DNA of 64,000 nucleotides from Rhodospirillales bacterium (lineage in GTDB: Bacteria > Pseudomonadota > Alphaproteobacteria > Rhodospirillales > Casp-alpha2): contig JAEPMA010000008.1 in assembly GCA_017644185.1 (NCBI GenBank), positions 167,837 to 231,836 of the forward strand, written 5' to 3'. Shown piece by piece: positions 1 through 9,974 of the stretch; the stretch's first letter is position 1; each line of letters opens with the position of its first letter. The notes beneath the pieces are model-generated. The model did no database searches. It was not told the origin of the DNA and was given only the letters and a program-made list of their open reading frames with translations. The position numbers and the translations under genes were made by a program.

Positions 1-2
1 AA

Positions 3-1673
3 GACGCTGGCAAGATGCTTCTGGGCGCGTTCGAACTGAAGGCCAAGCCGTGGGGCATGGACGGTATTCGCGACGACTTCTGCTTCGACCAGCTTCCCGA
101 TGATTTCGATCATTTCGCGCCTATTCTCGAAGCCGCCCTCAGACGCATGCCGGCGCTCGAGAACGCGGGCATCCAAACGTTCTTCTGCGGCCCCGAGAGC
201 TTCACACCAGACGACCGTTACCACTTGGGGGCGGCACCTGAAGTCGAAGGGCTGTTCGTCGCGGCGGGCATGAACTCGATCGGGGTGCAGTCGGCGGGCG
301 GCGTCGGTCGACTGATGGCGGGCTGGATCGTCGACGGCCACCCGCCAGGCGATTTCAACGGCGTCGACATCCGCCGCAACCTGCCGTTCATGCGGAACCG
401 CAAATATCTCCATGACCGGGTGTCGGAGACGCTCGGACTTTTGTACGACGTGCACTGGCCGTTCCACCAGTACACGACCAGCCGCGATGTCAGGCGTTCG
501 ATCCTGCACGGGCACCTGAAAGACCTGAATGCGTGCTTCGGCGAGACGGCGGGCTGGGAACGCGCCAACTGGTTCGCCCCCGAGGGTGTGAAACCTGAAT
601 ACGAATACTCGTTCAAACGCCAGAACTGGTTCGAATATTCCGCCGACGAACATAACAACGTCCGCGAAAAGGTCGGCGTTTTCGATCAGTCCTCGTTCTC
701 CAAGTTCCGCGTGCAGGGCAAAGACGCTTGCAAGGTCCTGAACAACATCTGCGCCAACGATGTCGATGTCGCACCGGGACGGATCGTCTACACCCAATGG
801 CTCAACGAACGCGGCGGGATCGAGGCCGACCTGACCGTGACGCGTTTAAGCGAGAACGACTATCTCGTCGTCACGGGTGCGGGTGCACAGGTCCGTGACT
901 TCAAATGGCTGACGTCCCACATCCCCGATAACGCCCATTGCATCGCCACCGACGTGACGTCGGGATATGCGGTGATCAGTGTCATGGGGCCGAACAGCCG
1001 CGCGCTTCTTCAATCCGCGAGCCCGGACGACCTTTCGCACGAAGCGTTCCCGTTCGCGCATTCGCGCGAAATCGAATTGGGCATGGGGTTGGTGCGCGCG
1101 TCACGCATCACGTACGTCGGCGAATTGGGGTGGGAGCTTTACGTCCCGACCGAGTTTGCGCCACACATTTTTGAGACCGTGATGGAGGCCGGCGCCGCGC
1201 ACGGCGTCAAACCTGCCGGGCTGCACGCGCTCAACTCGCTTAGAATGGAGAAGGCTTATCGTCACTGGGGGCACGACATCTCGGAAGAGGAAACGCCCCT
1301 CGAAGCCGGCCTGATGTTCGCCGTCAAAACCGACAAGAGCAGCTTCATCGGCCGCGATGCCATACTCCGACAAAAAGAAGAGGGCGCAAAGCAGCGCCTC
1401 GTCCAGTTCAAGTTGAACAACCCGGAACCGCTCCTTTACCACAACGAGCCGATCTATCGCGACGGTGTGATCGTGGGGTATCTGACGTCCGGGATGTACG
1501 GCCACACCCTGGGCGGCGCCATCGGCCTTGGATACGTCAAGAACGCAGACGGCGTCGACGCGGCGTTTGTCAACGAGGGCCGTTACGAGATCGAAGTCGC
1601 GGGCAGGAAGTTCGCCGCCGACGCATCCCTGAAACCGATGTACGATCCCAGGAACGAGAAAGTCCGTGTGTGA
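3..1673 (+). CDS. FAD-dependent dimethylglycine/sarcosine dehydrogenase-type protein, C-terminal part
   Basis: The reading frame is open through the left edge, so the N-terminal FAD-binding Rossmann part lies outside the window; the visible part is about 557 residues of a family usually about 800 long. Visible in order are the end of the DAO-type FAD domain (with a 'VAAGMNSIGVQSAGG'-like stretch near residue 85), an FAO_M-like linker, and a GcvT-like folate-binding region with its C-terminal barrel ('GELGWELYVP', 'LEAGLMFAVK'). Family members oxidatively demethylate dimethylglycine, sarcosine or related N-methyl amines and pass the one-carbon unit to tetrahydrofolate. The exact substrate cannot be told from this part. 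The gene stands alone on the plus strand before a gap of about 90 bp. Confidence 0.85.
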   Translation, partial: DAGKMLLGAFELKAKPWGMDGIRDDFCFDQLPDDFDHFAPILEAALRRMPALENAGIQTFFCGPESFTPDDRYHLGAAPEVEGLFVAAGMNSIGVQSAGGVGRLMAGWIVDGHPPGDFNGVDIRRNLPFMRNRKYLHDRVSETLGLLYDVHWPFHQYTTSRDVRRSILHGHLKDLNACFGETAGWERANWFAPEGVKPEYEYSFKRQNWFEYSADEHNNVREKVGVFDQSSFSKFRVQGKDACKVLNNICANDVDVAPGRIVYTQWLNERGGIEADLTVTRLSENDYLVVTGAGAQVRDFKWLTSHIPDNAHCIATDVTSGYAVISVMGPNSRALLQSASPDDLSHEAFPFAHSREIELGMGLVRASRITYVGELGWELYVPTEFAPHIFETVMEAGAAHGVKPAGLHALNSLRMEKAYRHWGHDISEEETPLEAGLMFAVKTDKSSFIGRDAILRQKEEGAKQRLVQFKLNNPEPLLYHNEPIYRDGVIVGYLTSGMYGHTLGGAIGLGYVKNADGVDAAFVNEGRYEIEVAGRKFAADASLKPMYDPRNEKVRV

Positions 1674-1761
1674 CGGACGTCACACATGGCCTGAAACACT
1701 AGGCCTACCCTAGGTTTAGCGTCTGTGTCATAGTGGTACGAGAAGTCGTTGGGGGAGTACG

Positions 1762-2961
1762 TTGAGTAACGACGGGCAACCGCAGCGCCCGCAGAATGCG
1801 AGCGACCTGCTGAATCTTTTGCGGAACTGGGGAAAGCAGTCACAGGAGCATAACACCCTGTTACTGATATCTCTCGGTGTGCTCGCCACCGACGATGCGG
1901 ACGAGACCTTCTGGAAAGATTTCGACAAGACCATCCAGACGTTTCGCCGGCGCCATCACGCCACGGAATACACGCTGTCGCAGACCGACCGGGCATGTCT
2001 GGTCAAGATCACAGAATATAACCAGGTCACGCTTTTCACCGATGCCAAGGTGGAACTGCTACGCCTGATCCAGCAGTACTTCCCCGATCAGTTCGGACTG
2101 ATCGACCAGTCCCGCCTGCTGCGGCCGATCGACCTCCGCTTCAAATTGCCGAACGCGATCCGCTTCGTCGAGCGCTATGAAGAGATCGAGAAAGGCGACA
2201 CCGAAGGCCCCGCCAAACCGGCCCAACCCAGACGTAAATTGCGCCGCCTGGGCGAGCAGGACATCGACCGTGTCGTCGAGGTCAATCAGCAGATCGGCAC
2301 GGCATCTTTCGCCAAGGTGTTCGTGCGCCAGCAGAAGATGGTGGAAATCCTGCCGGGCGGCCCGCCCCAAAACGTGATGCACGAATACTTCGTCGGCATG
2401 GACGCGCTGAAATCGCACGTGTTTCTGGATGTGGAGCTTCGCGGCAGCGGCAACATCTTCAACCAGCTGACGATCACCCTCGACCGCCTTTTATTGGACG
2501 CCTTCGACGACGCCAACCCGGGCCGGGCGGCGTGCTCCATTAATCTGAACGTGGAATCGGTCTTTACCCGGGCGTTCCAGAAGTTTCTCGAAGACGCGGA
2601 CGAACAATCCTTCGAGAACCTGGTCTTCGAGTTCCGCCAGGCCAACGTCCTGCAGCAGTACGACGAGTACGAAGTCGCCGCTAATCTGATTTCTTCACGC
2701 AAGGGAAAGATCGCCATCGACGCGGTATTCCCGGAAACCGTCGGCATCGTCAACATGCACCGGCTCAGCGCCAACTACGCGAAAATCTTCTGGCGCCAGG
2801 GGGCGGAAACGGTATTACAGAATCTAAGCAAGGAGATCGAGGCGCTTCAGGATGGCGGCACCCAGGTCATCCTGGCCCGGGTCGACGACGACCTTGGTAT
2901 CCAGGTCGGGCATGACCTCGGCATCACCCTGTTTCAGGGATTTCACATCGACAAGATGTGA
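1762..2961 (+). CDS. Degenerate EAL-like cytoplasmic protein
   Basis: A 399-residue soluble protein with no signal peptide or membrane segment. The start is a TTG preceded by a purine-rich GGGGGAG about 6 bases upstream. I do not recognise a named family with certainty. The last 60 residues, with 'ILARVDDDLGIQVGHDLGI' and 'LFQGFHIDKM', resemble the final strand and helix of EAL phosphodiesterase domains, where the ending is typically 'GxxxxQGYLFxxP'. An EAL or ExL signature and the usual metal-binding Asp/Asn residues are not apparent, so c-di-GMP hydrolysis is unlikely and a binding or scaffold role is more plausible. A basic linker (PRRKLRRLG) near residue 160 separates an N-terminal domain from the EAL-like part. 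It converges on the STAS gene, which ends 5 bp away, next to a histidine kinase. Confidence 0.6.
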   Translation: MSNDGQPQRPQNASDLLNLLRNWGKQSQEHNTLLLISLGVLATDDADETFWKDFDKTIQTFRRRHHATEYTLSQTDRACLVKITEYNQVTLFTDAKVELLRLIQQYFPDQFGLIDQSRLLRPIDLRFKLPNAIRFVERYEEIEKGDTEGPAKPAQPRRKLRRLGEQDIDRVVEVNQQIGTASFAKVFVRQQKMVEILPGGPPQNVMHEYFVGMDALKSHVFLDVELRGSGNIFNQLTITLDRLLLDAFDDANPGRAACSINLNVESVFTRAFQKFLEDADEQSFENLVFEFRQANVLQQYDEYEVAANLISSRKGKIAIDAVFPETVGIVNMHRLSANYAKIFWRQGAETVLQNLSKEIEALQDGGTQVILARVDDDLGIQVGHDLGITLFQGFHIDKM

Positions 2962-2965
2962 CGGC

Positions 2966-3280
2966 TCAGGCGGCGGCGCTGTATCCTTCAGACGGGATCA
3001 TCCCGTCTTTCTCCGCATCGAAGAACACACGATGTAAGCGGGAGAAGCGGATCACCCGCATGACGCCTTCGCGGACGCGCGCCAGCTTGAAGCTGCGTCC
3101 GGACACGCGGGCCGCCTGAAGGACTTCGACAAGACCGGCAAGGCCGGCGCTGTCAATTCGATAGACGTCGGACATATCGACGACGAGACCGTCGCTGTCG
3201 GTCAGGGAATTCAAAAGCAACTGTCGGGTTTCGTTGATGCGGCGGAAATCGAGATCGCCAGAGACGCGGATCGTTTGCAT
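2966..3280 (-). CDS. STAS-domain protein (anti-sigma factor antagonist-like)
   Basis: A 104-residue single-domain protein. The fold is read from an N-terminal strand (IRVSGDLDF), a central 'GLVVDMSDVYRIDSAGLAGL' region matching the STAS core in which a Ser (here in IDSAG) is the usual phosphorylation site, and a C-terminal helix. STAS proteins of this kind switch partners through phosphorylation by HPK-type kinases. I chose the internal ATG because GGGAGGG lies 5 bases upstream; the longer start 66 bases earlier has no ribosome-binding site. It lies about 100 bp downstream of the membrane histidine kinase on the same strand, so the two may be co-transcribed. Confidence 0.75.
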   Translation of the reverse strand: MQTIRVSGDLDFRRINETRQLLLNSLTDSDGLVVDMSDVYRIDSAGLAGLVEVLQAARVSGRSFKLARVREGVMRVIRFSRLHRVFFDAEKDGMIPSEGYSAAA

Positions 3281-3386
3281 GACACCCTCCCATCGGGCTG
3301 TGACCGGGCGGTTTGCACCCGGGTCCTGCTGTGCGGACGATTGCATGATCGAACGGGATTGCGGCCGGCGTTTGCCCGAAAAAAGG

Positions 3387-4808
<1,422 letters not shown>

Positions 4809-5019
4809 TCAAGCGTCCGGTCGTCGATAACGGGCTGCAAAACATGCCGGTTTCAGCATTTTCACGCATCTGAAATTAGGTTCGGCGCAAACCTTATTTA
4901 ATGCACGCAATACGAGTATAAAGCGGCTTTCACGAGCGGAAACAGCAGCCTAGAACCGGCCAGCCGACGACCGCGTCAACCACGGATGCGGGAATCCCTT
5001 AGATCGGCATGTCTCCCGC

Positions 5020-6759
5020 TCAGGCGGCGCTTTCATCCAGCAGCGTTTCGCCCGGCTTGACCCGCGAGAAATCGACCGGCTCCGTGCCGAGCGTGATTTC
5101 GTCGTCCTTCAGGCGGACGACGGTATAGGTCGAATTCTCGAGATCGCGGACGTCCGGATAGTCGGCACGAAAATGCGCCCCACGGCTGTCTTCGCGGGCC
5201 GTGGCGGCGGCGACAACCGATTTCGAGACCAAGATCAGGTTCTTGAGATTGAGCCAGTCATGCCAGGTTAGGTTATAAGCGAGGTTGTCGCCTGAAACGC
5301 CGATCGTGTCGAGCTCCGCGTCCAGTTCGTCGAGCGTGCCCTTGGCGCGGGCGAGGCTCGCGGCATCGCGGACGATACCGGCGTCTTCCCACATATGCTC
5401 CCAAAGCTTGGTACGGACCTGATCGATCTTGGCCGCTGGGCGTTCGAGCGGCTGGGTGCAGAGGCGCACCGCCGCATCGATCGCTTCCCGGTCGGGATCG
5501 ACAAGAGTGGCATTCGGTTTGATGTCTTTGGCGATCGTGTCGCCGGCGATCCCGCCGAACACGGTCGAGTTGGCGACACCGTTACCCCCCAGCCGGTTGG
5601 CGCCGTGCACACCACCTGTGTCTTCCCCCGCCGCATAAAGACCGGGGATTTCGGTCGTGCAATCGGGCTCGAACACGACCCCACCCATCATGTAGTGCGC
5701 CGTCGGCACCACTTCGACATTGCCGCCGACAAGATCGAAACCGCAGTCGGCGCAGCGTTCGACCATGCCCTTGAAGCTCTTCTTCACCATCGACGGGTCG
5801 AGGTGCTTCATGGTGATGTAGAGGCCGCCGTGTTTGGCCGTCACACCGTTGCGCATTTCCTGGAACATACCCCGGCTGACGATGTCGCGGGTCGCACGCT
5901 CACCACGTTCGTCGTACTTGTGCATGAAGCGTTCGAGGTTGCCATCCAGCAGATGCCCGCCTGCGCCGCGCAAACCCTCCTCGATGATGGTGCCGGTAAT
6001 CCGCGTATCCTCGCCGGCGATCAGGCCGGTCGGATGGAACTGCACCATCTCCATGTCTCTTAACGTGAGGCCGAGCCTAAGCGACATCGCCATCCCGTCG
6101 CAGGTCTTGTCGCCACTGGGGGTGTGATACTTGTACATCGTCGGACCGCCACCCGTCGCCAGAAGGACGGCGCTGGCCCGCACCAACCTGAACGCGCCCG
6201 AGCGCATGTCGATCATCAACACGCCGGCAATCCGCGAGCCGTCCTTGGACGGGATAAGAGCCACGGCGCGGTGGTCTTCCATCCGCTTGATATCCCGCGC
6301 CCAGACTTGTTCGGCAAGGCGGTTGATAATCTCGATCCCGGTCAGATCACCCTTGTGCACCGTTCTATCGAAGGTTTGTCCGGCGAACGCTTTCTGGTGA
6401 ACGGTGCCGTCCGGGTTTCGGTCGAAATAACAACCGAGTTCGTTTTCGAGTTCGCGGATACGGACCTGCGCCTGCTCGACGAGCGTCCACGCCAGGTCCT
6501 GGCGATTGATCCACTTGCCACCCTCGACGGTATCCATGAAATGCCGCTCGGTGCTGTCACCGGGCGCGATGGCGACGTTGTAGCCGCCCTGCACCATGCG
6601 CGTGCAGCCACATTTCCCGAGCAATCCCTTGACCGCGACCGTGACTTCGAGCTCCGGGTTGGCCGCCTTGGCGTGTAATGCGCCGAACAGGCCGGCACCG
6701 CCGGAGCCGAGAATCAAGACGTCGGTTTTCAGTTCTTCGATCTGGATGTTCGTGGACAT
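5020..6759 (-). CDS. Succinate dehydrogenase/fumarate reductase-like flavoprotein subunit
   Basis: 579 residues from an internal ATG with GGGAGGA 6 bases upstream. There is an N-terminal dinucleotide-binding motif (GSGGAGLFGALHA, residues 18-30) and an SDH/FRD catalytic core: 'FHPTGL', 'EEGLRGAGG', 'RDIVSR', 'PTAHYMMGG' and 'GANRLGGNG', so the dicarboxylate-site His and Arg residues are retained. In SDH/FRD the FAD is attached to a His in 'HTxxxQGG'. Here that position is Cys52 (CTRMVQGG), so the flavin is probably not linked in the usual way. This is the last gene of a five-gene overlapping operon with the iron-sulfur and membrane subunits. It may act as a fumarate reductase or on another dicarboxylate rather than as the respiratory succinate dehydrogenase. 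Confidence 0.85.
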   Translation of the reverse strand: MSTNIQIEELKTDVLILGSGGAGLFGALHAKAANPELEVTVAVKGLLGKCGCTRMVQGGYNVAIAPGDSTERHFMDTVEGGKWINRQDLAWTLVEQAQVRIRELENELGCYFDRNPDGTVHQKAFAGQTFDRTVHKGDLTGIEIINRLAEQVWARDIKRMEDHRAVALIPSKDGSRIAGVLMIDMRSGAFRLVRASAVLLATGGGPTMYKYHTPSGDKTCDGMAMSLRLGLTLRDMEMVQFHPTGLIAGEDTRITGTIIEEGLRGAGGHLLDGNLERFMHKYDERGERATRDIVSRGMFQEMRNGVTAKHGGLYITMKHLDPSMVKKSFKGMVERCADCGFDLVGGNVEVVPTAHYMMGGVVFEPDCTTEIPGLYAAGEDTGGVHGANRLGGNGVANSTVFGGIAGDTIAKDIKPNATLVDPDREAIDAAVRLCTQPLERPAAKIDQVRTKLWEHMWEDAGIVRDAASLARAKGTLDELDAELDTIGVSGDNLAYNLTWHDWLNLKNLILVSKSVVAAATAREDSRGAHFRADYPDVRDLENSTYTVVRLKDDEITLGTEPVDFSRVKPGETLLDESAA

Positions 6760-6760
6760 G

Positions 6761-7498
6761 TCAGCGTCCTCCCGGATTAAAAAGCAGCAACGCGCCGGCA
6801 CCGATCAAGAGTGCCAGCACACATTGTCTGAAACGTTTATCGTCGAAATGGCCGTACAGCCTGACACCGACCCACGCGCCAAGCGCGATCGCAGGCACGG
6901 CGATGGCGAAGCGTGTCCCGGTCTCGGCGGTGACCAGTCCACCGGCCGCCAGCCAGCCGAGGGCCATGCCGTGCATGGCCAGGATATAGGGTTGTGTCAC
7001 GCCCCGCGCCTGCTCGCGCGACCAGCCGCGCTGCGTGCACCAGATGGCGGGGATAAAACCGGAAAGTCCGGCGAAGCCCCCCATCACACCGCCGATCCAA
7101 CCGATGAAACCATCGAGCGGACGCCCGCCCTTCTTGATGACGGGCAGGTTCGAAAGCATCAGCATCACCACGCCGTAAACGATCAATCCACCACCTGCCA
7201 CCAGCTTGAACGTCGCCGGATCGATGACTTTCAACAACTGCGCCCCGATGGGGACACCGACAGCCCCCCCAATCAAGAACGGCAAGAGATGCCTAAAATC
7301 GAGATGCCCCTTCATCATGACCAGCATCACCGCATGCATGACGAAGAAACAGGCGACGATCAGGGGGACGGCCTCGGACGGCTGAAAGAACTGCAACCAG
7401 ATGGCGGCCGCCACCAGCGCATCGCCGAAACCGGCAGCCCCGGCGACAAAGGACGCCGCCAATGCCCCCGACAGGATGATGGCGATTTCAGGTCCCAT
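6761..7498 (-). CDS. TSUP (TauE/SafE) family permease
   Basis: 245 residues, strongly hydrophobic, with about eight membrane segments and the family's internal repeat (N-half 'AGAAGFGDALVAAAI', C-half 'GGVMGGFAGLSGF'). TSUP proteins export or import sulfite, sulfoacetate, taurine-derived anions or other organic anions in the inner membrane. The gene overlaps the upstream cytochrome-anchor gene by 11 bp and ends 1 bp before the start of the flavoprotein gene, so it is translated as part of the SDH/FRD-like operon. That position suggests it carries the substrate or product of the complex. Its substrate cannot be read from sequence. Confidence 0.85.
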   Translation of the reverse strand: MGPEIAIILSGALAASFVAGAAGFGDALVAAAIWLQFFQPSEAVPLIVACFFVMHAVMLVMMKGHLDFRHLLPFLIGGAVGVPIGAQLLKVIDPATFKLVAGGGLIVYGVVMLMLSNLPVIKKGGRPLDGFIGWIGGVMGGFAGLSGFIPAIWCTQRGWSREQARGVTQPYILAMHGMALGWLAAGGLVTAETGTRFAIAVPAIALGAWVGVRLYGHFDDKRFRQCVLALLIGAGALLLFNPGGR

Positions 7499-7832
7499 TG
7501 AGCAGGAAGATCAGACCGGTACAAAGCGCGATACCGGCGCCGACGGCGACGGCGATGCGCGAGCTTTCCCGCGTACCGATGAATTCGAGCGCCAGAAGGC
7601 GAAGCCCTCCCGTCAGGTGCGCAGCCAATAAAACCACGAGCCCCGTCTCCATGATCTTGGCGAACGGTGTCGCCGACCAGCTCAGAAACCCGTCCATCGC
7701 GGCGGTGCCTTCGATGGCGAGGCCTAAAACATAGAAATGCGCTGGCAGGAACAACGCCAACAGTAAGCCCGAGATCCGATGAAGCACGAACGCCCAATAA
7801 TGCGGATGATTGCGGTGCGCCCCTTTTTTCAC
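7488..7832 (-). CDS. SdhC/FrdC-like membrane anchor subunit
   Basis: 114 residues with three membrane segments. The N-terminal 'HRISGLLLALFLPAHF' is the SDH/FRD anchor signature around the first helix, and 'HLTGGLRLLALEF' marks the third; these His residues are candidates for heme or quinone-site ligation. The start is a GTG that overlaps the stop codon of the preceding anchor gene in GTGA, with a GGGAG ribosome-binding site 6-7 bases upstream. A longer ATG reading would run 66 bases into the upstream gene and is less likely. The protein would pair with the other anchor to hold the flavoprotein and iron-sulfur subunits on the inner membrane. Confidence 0.8.
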   Translation of the reverse strand: MKKGAHRNHPHYWAFVLHRISGLLLALFLPAHFYVLGLAIEGTAAMDGFLSWSATPFAKIMETGLVVLLAAHLTGGLRLLALEFIGTRESSRIAVAVGAGIALCTGLIFLLNGT

Positions 7833-8185
7833 AGCGACGCTCCCGCCTGATAAAGCCCGATGATGGCGCGGAACCCCATCACCAAAATAATCAGACAAAG
7901 CACCGCCATGATCATGTGCGTCATCTTCTGGCTCAGGTTCGTCATCTCATTCAGGATCGTGCGCACGCCGATCGGCGCATGAACGGCAACGGCGACGATG
8001 AACACCGCATAGAACACGAACCACAATACATTCCCCGAGACACGGGTGATGATCTCGGCGGCGCTGAGACCGTCCTGAACGGCGTAGATGATCATCCCCA
8101 GGTGAATGAGCACGCAAAGGCCGAGCACGGCCGCGGACAACCGCTGCCAAACCCAGAGCTTGGTTTCGACGCGAGCGCTTGCCAT
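7829..8185 (-). CDS. SdhD/FrdD-like hydrophobic membrane anchor subunit
   Basis: 118 residues with three membrane segments. The first helix starts with 'WVWQRLSAAVLGLCVLIHL', matching the 'xxQRxSA...H' pattern of SDH/FRD anchors, and 'VHAPIGVRTIL' follows helix two. The start ATG overlaps the stop of the iron-sulfur subunit gene (TGATG), and its own stop overlaps the next anchor start. Two short anchors correspond to an SDH or FRD complex with two separate membrane subunits. Which anchor is C and which is D is not certain. Confidence 0.8.
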   Translation of the reverse strand: MASARVETKLWVWQRLSAAVLGLCVLIHLGMIIYAVQDGLSAAEIITRVSGNVLWFVFYAVFIVAVAVHAPIGVRTILNEMTNLSQKMTHMIMAVLCLIILVMGFRAIIGLYQAGASL

Positions 8186-8913
8186 CAGTCGTCGCCGCCC
8201 AGCAATCCCTTGAGCGCGGCCTTCGCCGTTTCCCGCTTAAGACCTGCAATCGAATGCGTCGGGCTCAGGTGTTTCGGACAGTGCTCGACGCAGCCCTGTT
8301 GAGAATGACACGCGTGACAGCCCGCATCGCCGGCGACGGCGGCGAGGCGCACATCATTACCACCATCCCGCTCGTCGTTGACCAGGGTCCAGGCGCGGTT
8401 GAGCGCGGCCGGCCCCAGATAGTCCTTGTTCCAGTCGACGATATCGCACGCTGCGTAACAGACCCCACACCCGATACATTCGATCCCGGCCGACGCCTGT
8501 TTGCGCTTCTTATCATCCGGTTTGATGAAATCGAAGTCGTCGTCGCGGGTCTTGGTCGGGTGGAACTTACCCTCCGCGCGGTTCATCTTGTCGAAGAACT
8601 CGGTCATCTCGCAGGCGAGATCCTTGACCACCTGCAGATTCCTGAGCGGCGCCACTTCCAAAGTGCCGTCGCCGGCGACCTTGTCGACGTGGGTCCGGCA
8701 CGTCCAGCGCGGGCGGCCGTTCACCGTCATGGCGCACGACCCGCAAACCCCGACCCGGCAGGCGAAGCGGTAGCTCAGCGTCGGATCGATATTGCGCTGG
8801 ATATAAGTGATGACGTCGAGGACGGTCTGCGACGGTTGCCGCGGCACCTCGAATGTCTGGAACTCGCCTTCTTCGGCGCCGCGCCAGACGGATACTTGGA
8901 TGGTGTTGCTCAT
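8185..8913 (-). CDS. Succinate dehydrogenase/fumarate reductase-like iron-sulfur subunit
   Basis: 242 residues with all three cluster motifs. The [2Fe-2S] ligands are Cys52, 57, 60 and 72 (CRVGVCGSC...C). The [4Fe-4S] ligands are Cys146, 149, 152 and 156 (CIGCGVCYAAC). The [3Fe-4S] ligands are Cys202, 208 and 212 (CHSQQGCVEHCPKHL). The spacing agrees with SdhB/FrdB, and 'CPKHL' is nearer to FrdB. The subunit passes electrons between the flavoprotein and the membrane quinone site. It is the first gene of the operon, which is in the order iron-sulfur, anchor, anchor, TSUP permease, flavoprotein. Confidence 0.92.
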   Translation of the reverse strand: MSNTIQVSVWRGAEEGEFQTFEVPRQPSQTVLDVITYIQRNIDPTLSYRFACRVGVCGSCAMTVNGRPRWTCRTHVDKVAGDGTLEVAPLRNLQVVKDLACEMTEFFDKMNRAEGKFHPTKTRDDDFDFIKPDDKKRKQASAGIECIGCGVCYAACDIVDWNKDYLGPAALNRAWTLVNDERDGGNDVRLAAVAGDAGCHACHSQQGCVEHCPKHLSPTHSIAGLKRETAKAALKGLLGGDD

Positions 8914-8956
8914 AGCCCGGTTATACGCCCATGGCCGGTCGCAAGCCAGTGAAAAG

Positions 8957-9004
8957 CATGAAATTATATTGATTTATCATACAGATACTTGATTTTATTT
9001 CATG
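8957..9004. promoter_or_regulatory. Inverted repeat upstream of the SDH/FRD-like operon
   Basis: CATGAAAT at 8957-8964 and ATTTCATG at 8997-9004 form a perfect 8-bp inverted repeat whose half-site centres are 40 bp apart, about four helical turns. It lies in an AT-rich stretch between the iron-sulfur subunit gene and the end of the VOC gene. That makes it a plausible operator or looping site for the operon promoter. A full FNR box (TTGAT-N4-ATCAA) is not present, although one half-site occurs. Confidence 0.35.
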
Positions 9005-9016
9005 TTATATTGGGCT

Positions 9017-9880
9017 TCATGCAGCACAGATCACGCACCCGAGAGCGTCTTTCGGATGCAACCAGGGCTGTCCTGCGCTTTCACGCACCTCTAGCCCGGC
9101 TTTTTCCCAACACGCGCGTGCTTTGTCCGCGTCCCCGCACTTGATGGCATAACCGGCGAAAAACGGCGATCCGAAATCAACTTCGTCAAACGCATCGGGG
9201 AAGCGCGCCTTGAATGCATCCGGTGTATAGACGCCGAGCGCGCCGCCCGGGATCCTGACGCGGGCCACGCCCTTATCGGTGTCGAAGTCGTTCGCGTCGG
9301 CGAACGCCGCCAGGAACTTGACGGGGTCTGACGGGTCGGGGGCAACGACGAAAACCTCGTCGACACTTTCGGCGCCGTTGGCATGGGTCTGGTACTCGGT
9401 TTTCCAAAACAGATCCGGCCGCCACTGTTTGCAGGTGAAGAACCCCATGTCCGGCAGGCTCTCGTCACCGACGAAGGTCAACGAGAAACCGACGGTCTCC
9501 TCCCGCCCATCCGGCAGTTTGGCGAGACGTTGAAAGTCGAAGGGATTGTAGATGCGCAGACCCTTCTTCAAAAACTCTTCGCGGTCCGCCACTTCGTCGG
9601 AACTCTGCAGGACGAGCATCGACATCCCGTTCCTCGATCTCAGGAAATCCCTGTTGAACGCCGCAAACGAAAAATCGTCCCCCGACGCCTCGGTGATGTC
9701 TTCCGGTTTCGTCACCGCGAGCACTTCGAGAAAGCATCCCTTTAACTGTGCAAGCGTATTGCCCGTCCCGAACGGGTGTTGCGCCGGTGGGGTCATCGTG
9801 AAGCCGAGCGCTTCATAATCCGCGCGCGCTTTTTTCAAGTCGCCAACGCATAAAACGAGATGATCTATTCCTCGGGGCAT
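9017..9880 (-). CDS. VOC/glyoxalase-like domain protein
   Basis: 287 residues from the internal ATG at the 'MPRGIDHLVLCVGDL' start; the longer reading would run into the divergent enolase-superfamily gene. The N-terminal 'DHLVLCVGDLKKARADYEALGF' region is a vicinal-oxygen-chelate strand-helix module, and a second module follows near residue 150. The form resembles Glyoxalase_3-type (PF13468-like) proteins of unknown activity. Possible metal ligands include the His of 'IDHLV' and Glu residues further on. The substrate is unknown. It is divergent from the enolase-superfamily gene with about 95 bp between, so they may share a control region. Confidence 0.75.
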   Translation of the reverse strand: MPRGIDHLVLCVGDLKKARADYEALGFTMTPPAQHPFGTGNTLAQLKGCFLEVLAVTKPEDITEASGDDFSFAAFNRDFLRSRNGMSMLVLQSSDEVADREEFLKKGLRIYNPFDFQRLAKLPDGREETVGFSLTFVGDESLPDMGFFTCKQWRPDLFWKTEYQTHANGAESVDEVFVVAPDPSDPVKFLAAFADANDFDTDKGVARVRIPGGALGVYTPDAFKARFPDAFDEVDFGSPFFAGYAIKCGDADKARACWEKAGLEVRESAGQPWLHPKDALGCVICAA

Positions 9881-9974
9881 GACCGGGCCTTTCGTGTCTA
9901 ATATGCTCGGCGATGTTAGGGAGCCGTCGCGCTGGTGACAACCGGCGCATATGACGGAATCAGGGAGAATGAAC

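Noticed and set aside
3281..3346. Longer start for the STAS gene
   Set aside because: The ATG at 3346 has no ribosome-binding site, while the inner ATG at 3280 follows GGGAGGG and gives the standard domain start.
8965..8985. FNR-type box before the SDH/FRD-like operon
   Set aside because: TTGAT is present but the second half is CATAC rather than ATCAA, so only one half-site exists.
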